64,000 bases of DNA from Dictyobacter arantiisoli (GTDB lineage Bacteria; Chloroflexota; Ktedonobacteria; Ktedonobacterales; Ktedonobacteraceae). Below are positions 18,009 to 27,120 of the stretch, one piece after another. Numbering within the stretch: position 1 is the stretch's first letter; each line of letters begins with the position of its first letter. The position numbers and the translations under genes are program-made. The notes beneath the pieces are model-generated. The model saw nothing but the letters and a program-made list of their open reading frames with translations, did not search any database and was not told where the DNA came from. Location of the stretch: NCBI RefSeq assembly GCF_008326305.1, contig NZ_BIXY01000001.1, forward strand, positions 248,001-312,000, in the 5' to 3' direction.

Positions 18009-19082
18009 ATGTCGTTTTCAGATCATCGAGGCAAGCGTAAGAATATATATCGACAGCGCAGTCGAATTACCCCTCTCGTTTATGATGTTCGACCACCAGT
18101 GACACCAGATGAACAAACCATTTTTAATGGGCAAACATGTTTTTTCCCTTACGATACGGTGCATACTCCACCTTTATTTTCTCCTCGGCCTTCTGATACT
18201 TCTGTAAAGGTTACTCCTCAAGAGGACGCTTTATTTGCTAGCTCAGCACGCAAGATCTTCCACAGCACAAAGCTAGTTCATCCTGATGTTCCGGGCGCAT
18301 CATCCTGGCCGTCTTTTCATGTACCGGTGCCTGAGAACGCGTCTGTTGCCAGGCGTATGCCTATGGGACCACAGAAATTACCAGTAGTAATTCGTGGCAA
18401 TGGCAAGAGGAAGCAGGCAATCGTATCCTTTGTACCTCCGGGCAGGCGACTGGTGGTCAATGGGGCGATCAGCGTTTTGTTGCTTTTTATTGCCATGGGG
18501 ACCTTGATCACCATTTTGCCCATGGATCAGCGTGATCGTAGCAGTACAAGAGGCTTATTCTTGTTTCATAGTATCGCTGTCAGGAAAAACGATACTGCCT
18601 TGATTGATGCGCAATCCGCGACCGCAACCGCCGTGACGGTGGATGGTTATGATCCCGGTGGTGGGCGAATGTATTCGGGTGTACAGGTGCAACCCCAGGA
18701 CGCCCAGACCTCAGCGGCAGATTATGGAAGCTTGAATCGCTTCTTTTACGGGCAATGTACCTATTGGGTTAATAAGCGTTATCATCAGGTGACGGGCCAT
18801 TGGATACCCTGGTTGGGGAATGCCTATCAGTGGGCCTATCAAGCACCAGCCTATGGATGGAATATTTCCGATATCCCCAATCCGCATGGCGCTTCGATTA
18901 TGGTTTTTAGTCCCTATACGGAAGGCGCGGGGGCCTATGGACATGTCGCAGTGGTCGAGCGCGTGAATGATGATGGTAGTATCCTTACCAGCAATTGGAA
19001 CTGGGATGGAGCATGGGCCACATTGACATGGCGTACATTTTATCCTGGCACTGGCATACATTTTATCTGGTATCCCGGTTAG
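18009..19082 (+). CDS. membrane-anchored CHAP-domain hydrolase 1
   Basis: Predicted cell-wall hydrolase (amidase or endopeptidase). The 357-residue protein has a basic, Pro-rich cytoplasmic region to about 148, one membrane helix (149-171), and a juxtamembrane motif KNDTALIDAQSATATAVT. A CHAP domain occupies about 240-357, with catalytic Cys250 in YGQCTYW and His in YGHVAVVE. AAAGG lies 8-9 nt before ATG. It is the first of three tandem paralogues; it has a long N-terminus not shared with the others and lacks the promoter motif found in front of them. Confidence 0.85.
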   Translation: MSFSDHRGKRKNIYRQRSRITPLVYDVRPPVTPDEQTIFNGQTCFFPYDTVHTPPLFSPRPSDTSVKVTPQEDALFASSARKIFHSTKLVHPDVPGASSWPSFHVPVPENASVARRMPMGPQKLPVVIRGNGKRKQAIVSFVPPGRRLVVNGAISVLLLFIAMGTLITILPMDQRDRSSTRGLFLFHSIAVRKNDTALIDAQSATATAVTVDGYDPGGGRMYSGVQVQPQDAQTSAADYGSLNRFFYGQCTYWVNKRYHQVTGHWIPWLGNAYQWAYQAPAYGWNISDIPNPHGASIMVFSPYTEGAGAYGHVAVVERVNDDGSILTSNWNWDGAWATLTWRTFYPGTGIHFIWYPG

Positions 19083-19270
19083 TACATCTCATTTGAGGAG
19101 TTGTTTTGTACAGCTCCTTTTTTGTGTAGGCGCGCAAAAATTTTTGGTTGCCCCATAAATGGGCAGCTAAATTTTCTCTAAATGAGAGCTTTTATAAGAA
19201 ATAATCGAAAAGAAGGACGCGGTCCTTTTTCAAAACATTTAATTTGTAGGTGTAAATGCATGATAGTTAT
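19083..19270 (+). other. intergenic region with weak terminator
   Basis: AGGAG and CTCCT (about 19096-19118) can form a short stem before six T after CHAP gene 1. The rest is AT-rich with no gene. Confidence 0.35.
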
Positions 19271-19301
19271 ATAGTCCTACAAAACGCCTGCTGAATTGAC
19301 T
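19271..19301 (+). promoter_or_regulatory. shared upstream motif plus -35 of CHAP gene 2
   Basis: ATAGTCCTA (19271-19279), 16 nt, then TTGACT (19296-19301), with a possible -10 TAAAGT 18 nt later. The same arrangement stands before CHAP gene 3 at a nearly equal distance from its ATG. Confidence 0.45.
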
Positions 19302-19400
19302 GTGACCCCATCTCTTGAGTAAAGTCATGTATGAGTATTTAAAAAAATCGATGTGAGCCGTCATCTATGATGCTCCTGTGTAAAACTAAAGGGAATATGT

Positions 19401-20354
19401 ATGTTATTTCGTGATCGTTCTCGTACAGCCACTACTGAGCAGCCATATGGTAGTTCGACTTCATCCCAAATAGAGGAATGGAGTGCAGGTGCGTTGATGG
19501 ACCAAGCCTCCACACCTGATACAACTACTCCATATGCCCTTCCCGGAGAAGCGCAGGTCCCAATGGTGCCATCGCCAATGGAAGGCTCATTGATGCCAGA
19601 TATTTCATCCCCAGATGCAAGTCCAAAGATGCAGACTCGTGCCCCTATTTTTATTCCCTCTACTGGCAAGAAAAGTACCGGTTCCCTCCGCCCTCCCAGG
19701 GGAAGAGGGCTCGTAATTAATATTGGTGTAGCAGTAGTACTGCTTGTAGTAGTGATCGGGGCGTTAGTAGCCGTCTTGCCAGCTGGCAATGGGCAGGCCA
19801 GTGCTCTGGGCAAACTATTTAATCCTACACAGAGCATGGTACAGTCGAAGAAAAATGACACGGCGTTGATTCAGGCCCAGTCTGCTACGGCTACAGCGGT
19901 AACGCAAGATGGCTATGATGCTGGTAACCAGATCTATGCCGGTGTGACCTCTGCTCCCAGTACCACTGTTATCACGGCGTCAGATACTGGTAGTCTGAAT
20001 CGCTTTTTTTACGGCCAATGCACTTACTGGGCTAACATGCGTTATCATCAACTAACAGGTCACTGGGTGCCCTGGCTGGGTAATGCAGGCGACTGGGCTT
20101 ATCAAGCGCCGGCCTATGGCTGGAAAACCTCTTCGGTGCCCAATCCTAATGGACCTTCAATTATTGTGTTGGCACCATATACGCAAGGTGCTGGTTCGTA
20201 TGGACATGTGGCTGTCGTCGAAACAGGCGTCTCGAATCCCTATAATGGTGTTTCCACCAGTAACTGGAATTGGAATGGACATTGGGCCAGTGAAGACTGG
20301 GTGACGTTTTATCCAGGAGCCGGTATAACCTTTGTCTGGTTCCCGGGCGCATAA
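19401..20354 (+). CDS. membrane-anchored CHAP-domain hydrolase 2
   Basis: A 317-residue paralogue of its neighbours. A Ser/Thr/Pro-rich N-terminus leads to a conserved FIPSTGKKSTGSLRPPRGRG segment, then a membrane helix (about 103-126). SKKNDTALIQAQSATATAVT follows, then a CHAP domain from about 195 to the end, with Cys207 in YGQCTYW and His in YGHVAVVE. The CHAP domain closely resembles that of gene 1, including HQ(V/L)TGHW(I/V)PWLGNA. AAAGGG precedes ATG by 9 nt. A terminator follows, so it is probably monocistronic. Confidence 0.85.
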   Translation: MLFRDRSRTATTEQPYGSSTSSQIEEWSAGALMDQASTPDTTTPYALPGEAQVPMVPSPMEGSLMPDISSPDASPKMQTRAPIFIPSTGKKSTGSLRPPRGRGLVINIGVAVVLLVVVIGALVAVLPAGNGQASALGKLFNPTQSMVQSKKNDTALIQAQSATATAVTQDGYDAGNQIYAGVTSAPSTTVITASDTGSLNRFFYGQCTYWANMRYHQLTGHWVPWLGNAGDWAYQAPAYGWKTSSVPNPNGPSIIVLAPYTQGAGSYGHVAVVETGVSNPYNGVSTSNWNWNGHWASEDWVTFYPGAGITFVWFPGA

Positions 20355-20373
20355 GTACCACATCAAGCTGAAC

Positions 20374-20407
20374 AAAAGCGGAAATAGATCATGCTATTTC
20401 CGCTTTT
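20374..20407 (+). terminator. terminator after CHAP gene 2
   Basis: A perfect 14-bp stem (20374-20387 with 20394-20407) with a 6-nt loop, ending in a T-run. Confidence 0.9.
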
Positions 20408-20471
20408 TGATTTCTTTATGTATTTTTCGTACCTTGCTAAATTCACACTATATTCGTGCAATACTAGTCAC

Positions 20472-20501
20472 ATAGTCCTAATATGTGTCAATAGGTTGAC
20501 T
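20472..20501 (+). promoter_or_regulatory. shared upstream motif plus -35 of CHAP gene 3
   Basis: ATAGTCCTA (20472-20480), 15 nt, then TTGACT (20496-20501), with a possible -10 ATAAAT 17 nt later. Confidence 0.45.
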
Positions 20502-20602
20502 CACATAGGTGCAATTAGATAAATTGTGGACAGATGTTTAGCGACGTGAAATTGATTGCACGCTCACGAGAGATACATTCTATCGGACTGAAGGAAGTAT
20601 AA

Positions 20603-21619
20603 ATGATTTCAAAGGAATATACTGATACATCAACCGATGTAGAACAACTGGATTTTGACGCATCATCACATCCAAGGGATGAAGCGACATCATCGCGATC
20701 TTCTGTTGAGCAGATGTCAATGGCGGTGCAAGGAGTGCAAAGTGCACAAAATGATGATGTAAAGCAGAAGAATATGCTGCCCGCTAAGGCTGAGGCCAGA
20801 CGTGAGCCAGTCTATATTCCAGCCACCGGTAAAAAGAGTAGTGGCACTATGCGTCCACCCAAAGGGCGCCGTCATGTGATCAACATTGGTGCCTCTATAT
20901 TGTTGATTGCAGTAGTGTTGGGTGCCTTAGCGGCCGTGCTTCCAGCCGGTTCTGGTGAAGCTCGTAGCGTGTTGAGCACCATATTTAATCCCGGCGTGAA
21001 TATGGTGGCGTCGAAAAAGAATGATACAGCACTGATTGCCGCTCAGGCAGCGACGGCTACCGCGGTAACCCAGGATGGTTACGAAGTGAACGGAGCGGGC
21101 GGCCAATATACTTTTGCGGGCGTACAAAATACTTTTACTTTGCCTGATGGCACAAGCACTGGCTCACAGGGAACAACGAATACGCAGACACAAAACACAA
21201 ACACTTCTTCCGCGCCCGCGATAAATAGCTCATCCGGTGGTATTTCTTCAAGCACCGGAACCATTGCGGATAGTAGCTTCAACAATTATTTTACCCCTGG
21301 TCAGTGTACCTATTGGGCTGATTACGAATATCACCATTTAACTGGCTATGCTGTGACCTGGAGTGGTAACGCCTCCTATTGGGCAATTGGAGCAGCTAAC
21401 GCCGGCTGGAATGTTTCCAGCACACCACATGTCCCTTCAATTATTGTATTGCAACCAGGCGTACAGGGTGCTGGCTACGCGGGACACGTTGCAGTGGTGG
21501 AAAGCATCAATGCGAATGGTTCCGTAGCGACGACTAATTGGAATGTCAAGGGTTGGGGCGTCTTCTCATGGGAGACCTATTCTCCCGCAGCTGGAGTCCA
21601 GTTTGTCTGGCATAAATAG
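20603..21619 (+). CDS. membrane-anchored CHAP-domain hydrolase 3
   Basis: A 338-residue third paralogue. It has an acidic N-terminus, then VYIPATGKKSSGTMRPPKGR before a membrane helix (about 92-114), then SKKNDTALIAAQAATATAVT. A Thr/Asn/Ser-rich extracellular linker (about 180-225) precedes the CHAP domain (230-338), with Cys235 in PGQCTYW and His in AGHVAVVE. The CHAP domain is more divergent than those of genes 1 and 2. AAGGAAG precedes ATG. A strong terminator follows. Confidence 0.85.
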   Translation: MISKEYTDTSTDVEQLDFDASSHPRDEATSSRSSVEQMSMAVQGVQSAQNDDVKQKNMLPAKAEARREPVYIPATGKKSSGTMRPPKGRRHVINIGASILLIAVVLGALAAVLPAGSGEARSVLSTIFNPGVNMVASKKNDTALIAAQAATATAVTQDGYEVNGAGGQYTFAGVQNTFTLPDGTSTGSQGTTNTQTQNTNTSSAPAINSSSGGISSSTGTIADSSFNNYFTPGQCTYWADYEYHHLTGYAVTWSGNASYWAIGAANAGWNVSSTPHVPSIIVLQPGVQGAGYAGHVAVVESINANGSVATTNWNVKGWGVFSWETYSPAAGVQFVWHK

Positions 21620-21636
21620 TTCTTGCCAACGCTACT

Positions 21637-21677
21637 GAAGGAAGAGCCGATGAGGAATTTTCATTGGCTCTTCCTTC
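21637..21677. terminator. terminator between CHAP gene 3 and DUF5522 gene
   Basis: A stem of about 16 bp with one unpaired base (21637-21653 with 21661-21677) is followed by TATTTTTA. It may serve both convergent genes. Confidence 0.85.
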
Positions 21678-21692
21678 TATTTTTATTTCAAT

Positions 21693-22037
21693 TTAGTTCA
21701 GTCGATGTTTGGCATTCCAGCGCTCAAGCAGCAGGTTATAATGCTCAATCATGGCCTGATGCCTGGGTACTTCAGCGGGCTGGCAGTGTTGTAGCTGCTG
21801 TTCGTGATAGTCAAGTAAGGCATAGGCTGCGGCGATAGACTTAGGCGAGACTCGAGTGCGCTTAATACATTCAGCAGGAAGCGGTTCCCAACTCGTGCAG
21901 TTTTGCCAGTTAATATAAGGACAGTTACGACACTTATTGGAGCAACAAAAGCCACGGCGTACTAAATAATCACGTGTTGCGATATAGAGGCCGTTTGCTG
22001 TAACCTCCCAATCCTCCGCATCCTTCCTCGAATACAT
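21693..22037 (-). CDS. Cys-rich DUF5522-type protein
   Basis: A 114-residue cytoplasmic protein. The N-terminal half has the pattern NGLYIATRDYLVRRGFCCSN followed by KCRNCPY, which I recognise as DUF5522; its four Cys could bind metal. The C-terminal half is helical with an LDYHEQQLQHC region. Function of the family is unknown. Its stop lies 15 nt from the shared terminator. Confidence 0.7.
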   Translation of the reverse strand: MYSRKDAEDWEVTANGLYIATRDYLVRRGFCCSNKCRNCPYINWQNCTSWEPLPAECIKRTRVSPKSIAAAYALLDYHEQQLQHCQPAEVPRHQAMIEHYNLLLERWNAKHRLN

Positions 22038-22391
22038 AGTTCGCCCTTTCTCTGTCCCTCGTGAAGGGTAGGTACTTTCCTGGCACAGAATTGACTGGTC
22101 TTATAGTAGGTATTTTACTATTGTTGGGTATTGTAGCTGATAAATAGCTGGCATAGCAAATGTGTCTATCCATGATATCCTTTTTTTCTGCCCCCTGGAT
22201 CTATACCGCTATGCTGGTTTACCTTTAATCACCATGATAACGAATAATAACGCTCAAATAGATAAATATTGAAGAATGCTGTAGATGCGCACCTCGGTTG
22301 CGACCCCTGGTACGCAGCTACGTTTTCCATCATTTGTGGTTTTCCTCCACATTCTCGTTCTTTGAGCGGTATTGCCCGTGAAAGGTAGCTG
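22038..22391. other. intergenic region without recognised features
   Basis: No gene, clear terminator or promoter was identified between the DUF5522 gene start and the eIF2B-like gene end. Confidence 0.4.
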
Positions 22392-23315
22392 CTACATTTT
22401 ATTTAATCTGGCAAGCAAGCGTTTATTTGCTCTGGTTGTGACTGCGATGTCCCGAACGTTCCGTCGATCCAGGATGCCCTGTTCCGTAATGATATTGGTG
22501 ATGAGCCGATGCGGAGTATGATCAAAATAGAAATTACGGATCTCGATAGCAGACGGTGCGGCGTCCCATACTTCGCCGGGCTCTTTCTCTTCGAGGAGGG
22601 CGAGATTGCCTGCCAGGCGTGTTGGATCATGTTCATACCAGCGCTGAGAAGAGATTTTGAGGGTCTCACTCAGTACATGTAATTTGATACCACGGCCCTG
22701 GGCGGCCCAGGCGAGTAAGGCGGTGCCCGCTTTATTGAGGACATCGCTGTTGATGAGAATACTATCTGCTCCTACGACCACACTCTGGCATTGGGGCAAA
22801 AAAATATCCGCCTGGGCATCTGTGACCAGTGTCACTGGAATCCCCTGTTTTTGGAGTTCCTGTGCCATTGCACGCCCTTCGTAGCGTGGACGCCCTTCAA
22901 GTACAGTTACATGTTTGATTTGTGCTTTGAGTTGCAACAAAACCTCCAGGACGGTTCCTGAAATGCTGCAAGTCATAATGTGTCCGGTAAGCAATGGTTG
23001 CGCATATTCGGCAATACGTTGGGGCGCGCTAGCATAGTCACTTAAGAGTTGCTCAGCGGCCTGTGTAATGGCCTCTATCCCATCCTCATAGACGCTGATG
23101 ATCTGACTGACTGCACTGGCCAGAGCACCCATAGCCGGGCGTGCCTGCGCGATATGATAGGCATTGGTAATAAGTTTTGTGATGCGTTCGTCTGGTGCTA
23201 TTTCTATGGTTTGCGCGAGATCTCGGAGAATGGTCACCGCCTCTTTGACTAACCAGCGTGATCCATGTTCGCGATCCTCGCATACCTCTTGGATACGTTG
23301 TTCTAGTGTCTCCAT
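22392..23315 (-). CDS. eIF-2B alpha/beta/delta-like protein
   Basis: A 307-residue member of the superfamily that includes eIF2B subunits, methylthioribose-1-phosphate isomerase and ribose-1,5-bisphosphate isomerase. The family core is seen in TCSISGTVLEVLL, VLEGRPRYEGRAMA, the DAQADIFLP stretch, VVVGADSILINSDVLNKAGT and the final FDHTPHRLITNIITEQG. In bacteria such proteins are sugar-phosphate isomerases rather than translation factors, so a metabolic role is the better guess. It is divergent from the MocR regulator and shares the intergenic region with its putative operator cluster. Confidence 0.8.
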   Translation of the reverse strand: METLEQRIQEVCEDREHGSRWLVKEAVTILRDLAQTIEIAPDERITKLITNAYHIAQARPAMGALASAVSQIISVYEDGIEAITQAAEQLLSDYASAPQRIAEYAQPLLTGHIMTCSISGTVLEVLLQLKAQIKHVTVLEGRPRYEGRAMAQELQKQGIPVTLVTDAQADIFLPQCQSVVVGADSILINSDVLNKAGTALLAWAAQGRGIKLHVLSETLKISSQRWYEHDPTRLAGNLALLEEKEPGEVWDAAPSAIEIRNFYFDHTPHRLITNIITEQGILDRRNVRDIAVTTRANKRLLARLNKM

Positions 23316-23505
23316 AACTATTTTTTATACCCGCTGCTAGATTGTACTGTAAAATACTAACGCGAAAATTTAAACGCGTATACCTTGTTTCGTCTCTCTT
23401 ATAAGTTTTACGATGCGATTCAGTGTAACATACCCGCCAGCCCCCTGGATACTCTTCGTATTCTCATTTGAATCGCATCGCTTCCTGGCTTGATTTGCCC
23501 TGTTG

Positions 23506-23605
23506 ATTGGATGGGATAAACATATTGGACTGCCTGTGCTTGTGCTGATTGGCTCTTGTCTCCTGACAATTGGATTGGTTACACTATTTTTATCAGGAGC
23601 CAATC
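23506..23605 (+). promoter_or_regulatory. ATTGG repeat cluster upstream of the MocR gene
   Basis: Five ATTGG on the plus strand (starting 23506, 23524, 23548, 23569, 23574) and one inverted CCAAT (23600-23604) lie within 100 bp. A 9-bp inverted repeat, GATTGGCTC (23547-23555) with GAGCCAATC (23597-23605), encloses the likely core promoter. It is a candidate autoregulatory site. Confidence 0.5.
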
Positions 23606-23615
23606 GGAGGATTCT

Positions 23616-25220
23616 ATGGGACAAGCCAAATCGGATCAGCTACAGCAGCAATCAATATTCACATATGATACGACAACGATTCATGCATTGATTCATCTTG
23701 AGCGTGCTAACGGGACACCGCTGTATCGACAAATTAGCCAGGGATTGCGAGAGGCGATTTTAGCTGGAACACTTGCGGAGGGTACGCGCTTACCAACTGA
23801 GCGCGCATTAGCCCGGGAATTGTGTGTTAATCGCACGACGATTATGAATGCATACAATGATTTAGCGGGTGAAGGTTTGATTGAAGGACATGTCGGGCGT
23901 GGGACGCTGGTGAAACGTGCTTATTTCCGGCAGGATGATGAATATGATTACTGCGAGCAGACAACCCCTTCCTGGCTGCTCGGCCTTTCGGCCAATGGAG
24001 ATTCTCTGCTGGGACAGGATGAGCGTACTTTAAGCGGAACAATGTTTACTGAAGGACCACAACCGCAAATGATTTCTCTGTCGCAAAGTATTCCCTCTGC
24101 GTCTATGTTACCAACCGAGCGTATTCAACAAATTATTGCTGAGAGTCTGGATGGCGCACGCGAAAGCGCCCTTGGTTATTGTCCCGTCGAAGGATTACAG
24201 ATGTTGCGCCGTCATATCGCTTTGCGGATGCGCCAACGGGGCGTGCTTGTTGATGTGCCAAATATCTTGATCCTCTCGGGTTCAACCCAGGGATTAGGAC
24301 TGATCGGGCGTTTCCTGCTGTCCCCTGGCGATGAAGTGGTGGTGGAAGTGCCAACCTATCTGGGTGCTATTCAGACGTTTCGTGCTCTGGGAGCCCATAT
24401 TATTGGTGTGCCGACCGACAATGAGGGGATGCGCGTTGATATGTTGGAAGCGATATTGGCACGCCGTCAGCCGCGTTTTATCTATACATTGCCGACATTC
24501 CAAAATCCTACCGGTTCGGTGCTGAGTGCTGAGCGTCGCCGCCGCCTCCTACAACTGGCAAAGCGCTATCAGATACCGATCATTGAAGATGATGCCTATG
24601 GTGAGCTCTATTTTACTGAGCAGGCTCCTCAACCTCTCAAAGCTCAGGATAGATATGGAAATGTGCTCTATCTTGGCACTTACTCGAAGATTCTGGCTCC
24701 TGGACTGCGTGTCGCCTGGCTGGCTGCTCCAGAACCGGTTATCGAACGTCTGGCTCTGTATAAACAGACATTTGATATGAACACCAACGCGCTGGGACAA
24801 TGGATTATTCAAGAGATGCTGTCCACTGGCTGGTTAGATGAACATCTGGCGCGGGCGCGTAAAGACTATCAGCATAAATTAACGCTCATGCTGGAGGCGA
24901 TTGAGCGCTATTGGCCCAGGGAAACTCGTTTGTATATTCCGGAGGGTGGGATGCAACTCTGGTGTCGTTTGCCCGGCGATATGCGCGCTCGTCAATTGTT
25001 CCGCGAAGCGCTCCGTGAACAGGTTTCTTTTTACATTGGCGAACTCTTTCATGTTGATGGGGGCGGCCAACATTATATTCGTCTGAGCTTTGCATCGGTT
25101 GAAGAACAGCAAATCGTGGAAGGGGTGCGACGCATTGGTGTGGCTATGAAACATTTACGCGCCTGGAATCTGCGTTCAGCTGAGCATTCATATCCGATTG
25201 ACAGGCTGCCAGTCGTCTAA
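23616..25220 (+). CDS. MocR-type GntR regulator with aminotransferase-like domain
   Basis: PLP-dependent transcription factor of 534 residues. The N-terminal GntR winged helix is at about 37-98 (PLYRQISQGLREAIL and LPTERALARELCVNRTTI). The type I aminotransferase fold fills about 140-520, with the PLP Lys358 in LGTYSKILAPGLR and the NPTG motif in TFQNPTGSVL. CGGAGG lies 5 nt before ATG 23616; the longer frame from 23556 lacks a site. Members of this family regulate vitamin B6, GABA or amino-acid genes. No such target is adjacent, so the effector is unknown; the divergent eIF2B-like gene is a candidate target. Confidence 0.92.
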   Translation: MGQAKSDQLQQQSIFTYDTTTIHALIHLERANGTPLYRQISQGLREAILAGTLAEGTRLPTERALARELCVNRTTIMNAYNDLAGEGLIEGHVGRGTLVKRAYFRQDDEYDYCEQTTPSWLLGLSANGDSLLGQDERTLSGTMFTEGPQPQMISLSQSIPSASMLPTERIQQIIAESLDGARESALGYCPVEGLQMLRRHIALRMRQRGVLVDVPNILILSGSTQGLGLIGRFLLSPGDEVVVEVPTYLGAIQTFRALGAHIIGVPTDNEGMRVDMLEAILARRQPRFIYTLPTFQNPTGSVLSAERRRRLLQLAKRYQIPIIEDDAYGELYFTEQAPQPLKAQDRYGNVLYLGTYSKILAPGLRVAWLAAPEPVIERLALYKQTFDMNTNALGQWIIQEMLSTGWLDEHLARARKDYQHKLTLMLEAIERYWPRETRLYIPEGGMQLWCRLPGDMRARQLFREALREQVSFYIGELFHVDGGGQHYIRLSFASVEEQQIVEGVRRIGVAMKHLRAWNLRSAEHSYPIDRLPVV

Positions 25221-25415
25221 AAAACGTCTTGTATAATATATTCACTCAAAGAGAGATCTACTTCCCATCAGGCCCGTATTTTAGTATACTATGGTATACC
25301 CATTAGTCCTGCTGATTTGGTGAACGCTGAGAAGATCAGTATCTTTAACTTGGTAGTCGCTGTTCTCTATTGTTTGATCGGTGGGTATGTGAATGGAAGG
25401 AGATGGGCAGTCAAG

Positions 25416-26996
25416 ATGGAGCATAAACAGCAAGAATCATCGAATGATGTGTCGCAAGCAAAAAAAATGCCGACACCAGAGCCTTCAGAAAAAAAAGAAC
25501 CTGAGGATGGTGAAGTTGTACCTGGCGCGTCTATTGTGCGCAGTAATACCCCACGTCCGCTTTCATATGAATTGATGATATCTTCCGGGGGACAGTATCA
25601 AGGCGTACCTCCGTCGAATAGTGTTCCTCCAATACCAACGTTCCCTGCCAGAGCTCCCTCGGCTCCTCCTTTACCAGAAGAGTTGGGTGAGCGGGAGCAA
25701 GCTGGGAGCGTTCCCGTCCCCACACCGCAGCCTCTTGCCGCTCCTCCTGCGCCTCCTGCAGAGGCACAGGAGTTTATCTGGCTGTTTGAGTATGGATTGG
25801 AAATGGATGCCGCTATCCTGAATAGTCCCGAACGATTGGATGGACTGGCGCTTCTCTATGGACCTGCAGTCTTAAAAGGATATACATTGATCCTGGGGGC
25901 ACAGCGTATCCATGGGAGTACTGGACCGGCTATTATCGCTATCCGGCCAGATGAGGAACCAGATGCCGAGGTCTGGGGCGTCTTATACCGTATCCCACAG
26001 CGTCTGGCTGAGCCAAACGGAGGTGATCCATCTCTGTTAGATACGATACATGCGGCAATTTTGCCACAAAAATTCTTTGAGGGAGTACAGGTAGTGGTGT
26101 ATGAGACCTACCGGGAGCGCGAAATCACGAGTGTTACCTATGTCGCTACCGATCTGGCATATCAACAATTACAATTCACGCAGGCAGAGCAAGGAGGGGA
26201 TGAGGCATTTATGCAACGTCTCGCCGCGATTGCCAGAAAGCAAAAACTGCCAGCAAGCTATATTGATCGCTTATGCGGGACCAGGGATCGCTTGCCCGAT
26301 GAGCCATTGCCTGATGAACAGATTTTGGGCCAGCGGACGACACGGACCAGTACACCGCATCGCTCATTAGAAGAGAGCACTCTTCCCATGAGTCCATATG
26401 CATCCCATTCTTCTCATGTTTCTGAGGTGCGGGGACATACCACGATCTCATTATCGCATCCTGGTGCCAGCTCGGCGCTGCATAGTGAATTGGATACTGA
26501 GCCTTTGCCAGCAACCTTCAAAGAGCGTCTGTTACCTTCTACTGATTTTGTTCCTAAGTCAGTGCTACCGTCATCTGCCTCTCATCCCTCTCGCTGGTTA
26601 ATGGCTTTTGCTCTCTATCTGGTCATTTTGTTACTCCTCGCGCTGACTTTTGCGATTGCACAGGGGATTGGCTTTGGCGATGGTGTCTTTAATCATAACT
26701 TTACGCCGCTCGGGGTACCATGGTTGGTATTGATGTATGGCCTGTTGGGTGGTTGTATTAGTAGCATCGTAACCCTGGGCCGCTTGCGGTTGGAGGTCCC
26801 CCCAACTTTTGTGATTATTACCTGGTTTACGCGCCCATTTATTGGTGTGACATTGGCGCTCTTAAGTTATGTCTTGCTGACCAGCGGTATTTTTTCCTGG
26901 AATGAGGCCATCAGTCGCCATGCCACCTTCTTTTCTCTGGCGGGAGCCCTGGCGGGCATGTGTGAGGGGTGGATCTTCTTCCGGCGTTCCTGGTGA
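25416..26996 (+). CDS. membrane protein with gamma-glutamylcyclotransferase-like domain
   Basis: About 526 residues. A long Pro/Glu/Ser-rich N-terminal region leads to a GGCT/AIG2-like domain (about 130-275). That domain reads LFEYGLEMDAAIL where family members read YGSN, then VLKGYTLILG, AEVWGVLYRIP, and ends VYETYREREI. A second disordered Ser/Pro stretch follows, then four membrane helices at the C-terminus (about 400-526). I infer a membrane-tethered enzyme or ligand-binding domain. AAGGAG lies 13 nt before the ATG at 25416, a long spacing; a TTG at 25317 would add a hydrophobic N-terminus but has no ribosome-binding site. Confidence 0.6.
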   Translation: MEHKQQESSNDVSQAKKMPTPEPSEKKEPEDGEVVPGASIVRSNTPRPLSYELMISSGGQYQGVPPSNSVPPIPTFPARAPSAPPLPEELGEREQAGSVPVPTPQPLAAPPAPPAEAQEFIWLFEYGLEMDAAILNSPERLDGLALLYGPAVLKGYTLILGAQRIHGSTGPAIIAIRPDEEPDAEVWGVLYRIPQRLAEPNGGDPSLLDTIHAAILPQKFFEGVQVVVYETYREREITSVTYVATDLAYQQLQFTQAEQGGDEAFMQRLAAIARKQKLPASYIDRLCGTRDRLPDEPLPDEQILGQRTTRTSTPHRSLEESTLPMSPYASHSSHVSEVRGHTTISLSHPGASSALHSELDTEPLPATFKERLLPSTDFVPKSVLPSSASHPSRWLMAFALYLVILLLLALTFAIAQGIGFGDGVFNHNFTPLGVPWLVLMYGLLGGCISSIVTLGRLRLEVPPTFVIITWFTRPFIGVTLALLSYVLLTSGIFSWNEAISRHATFFSLAGALAGMCEGWIFFRRSW

Positions 26997-27120
26997 GAGC
27001 GCGTTTCTGCTATATTGCATGCGGAAATCTTCGTGCAATATAGCAGAAAAAGAGCGCAGAAAAGTATCAAGATCCCAATGAAACTGGGAGCCTGACTCAT
27101 TTTATTGCCTATCCATTGCT

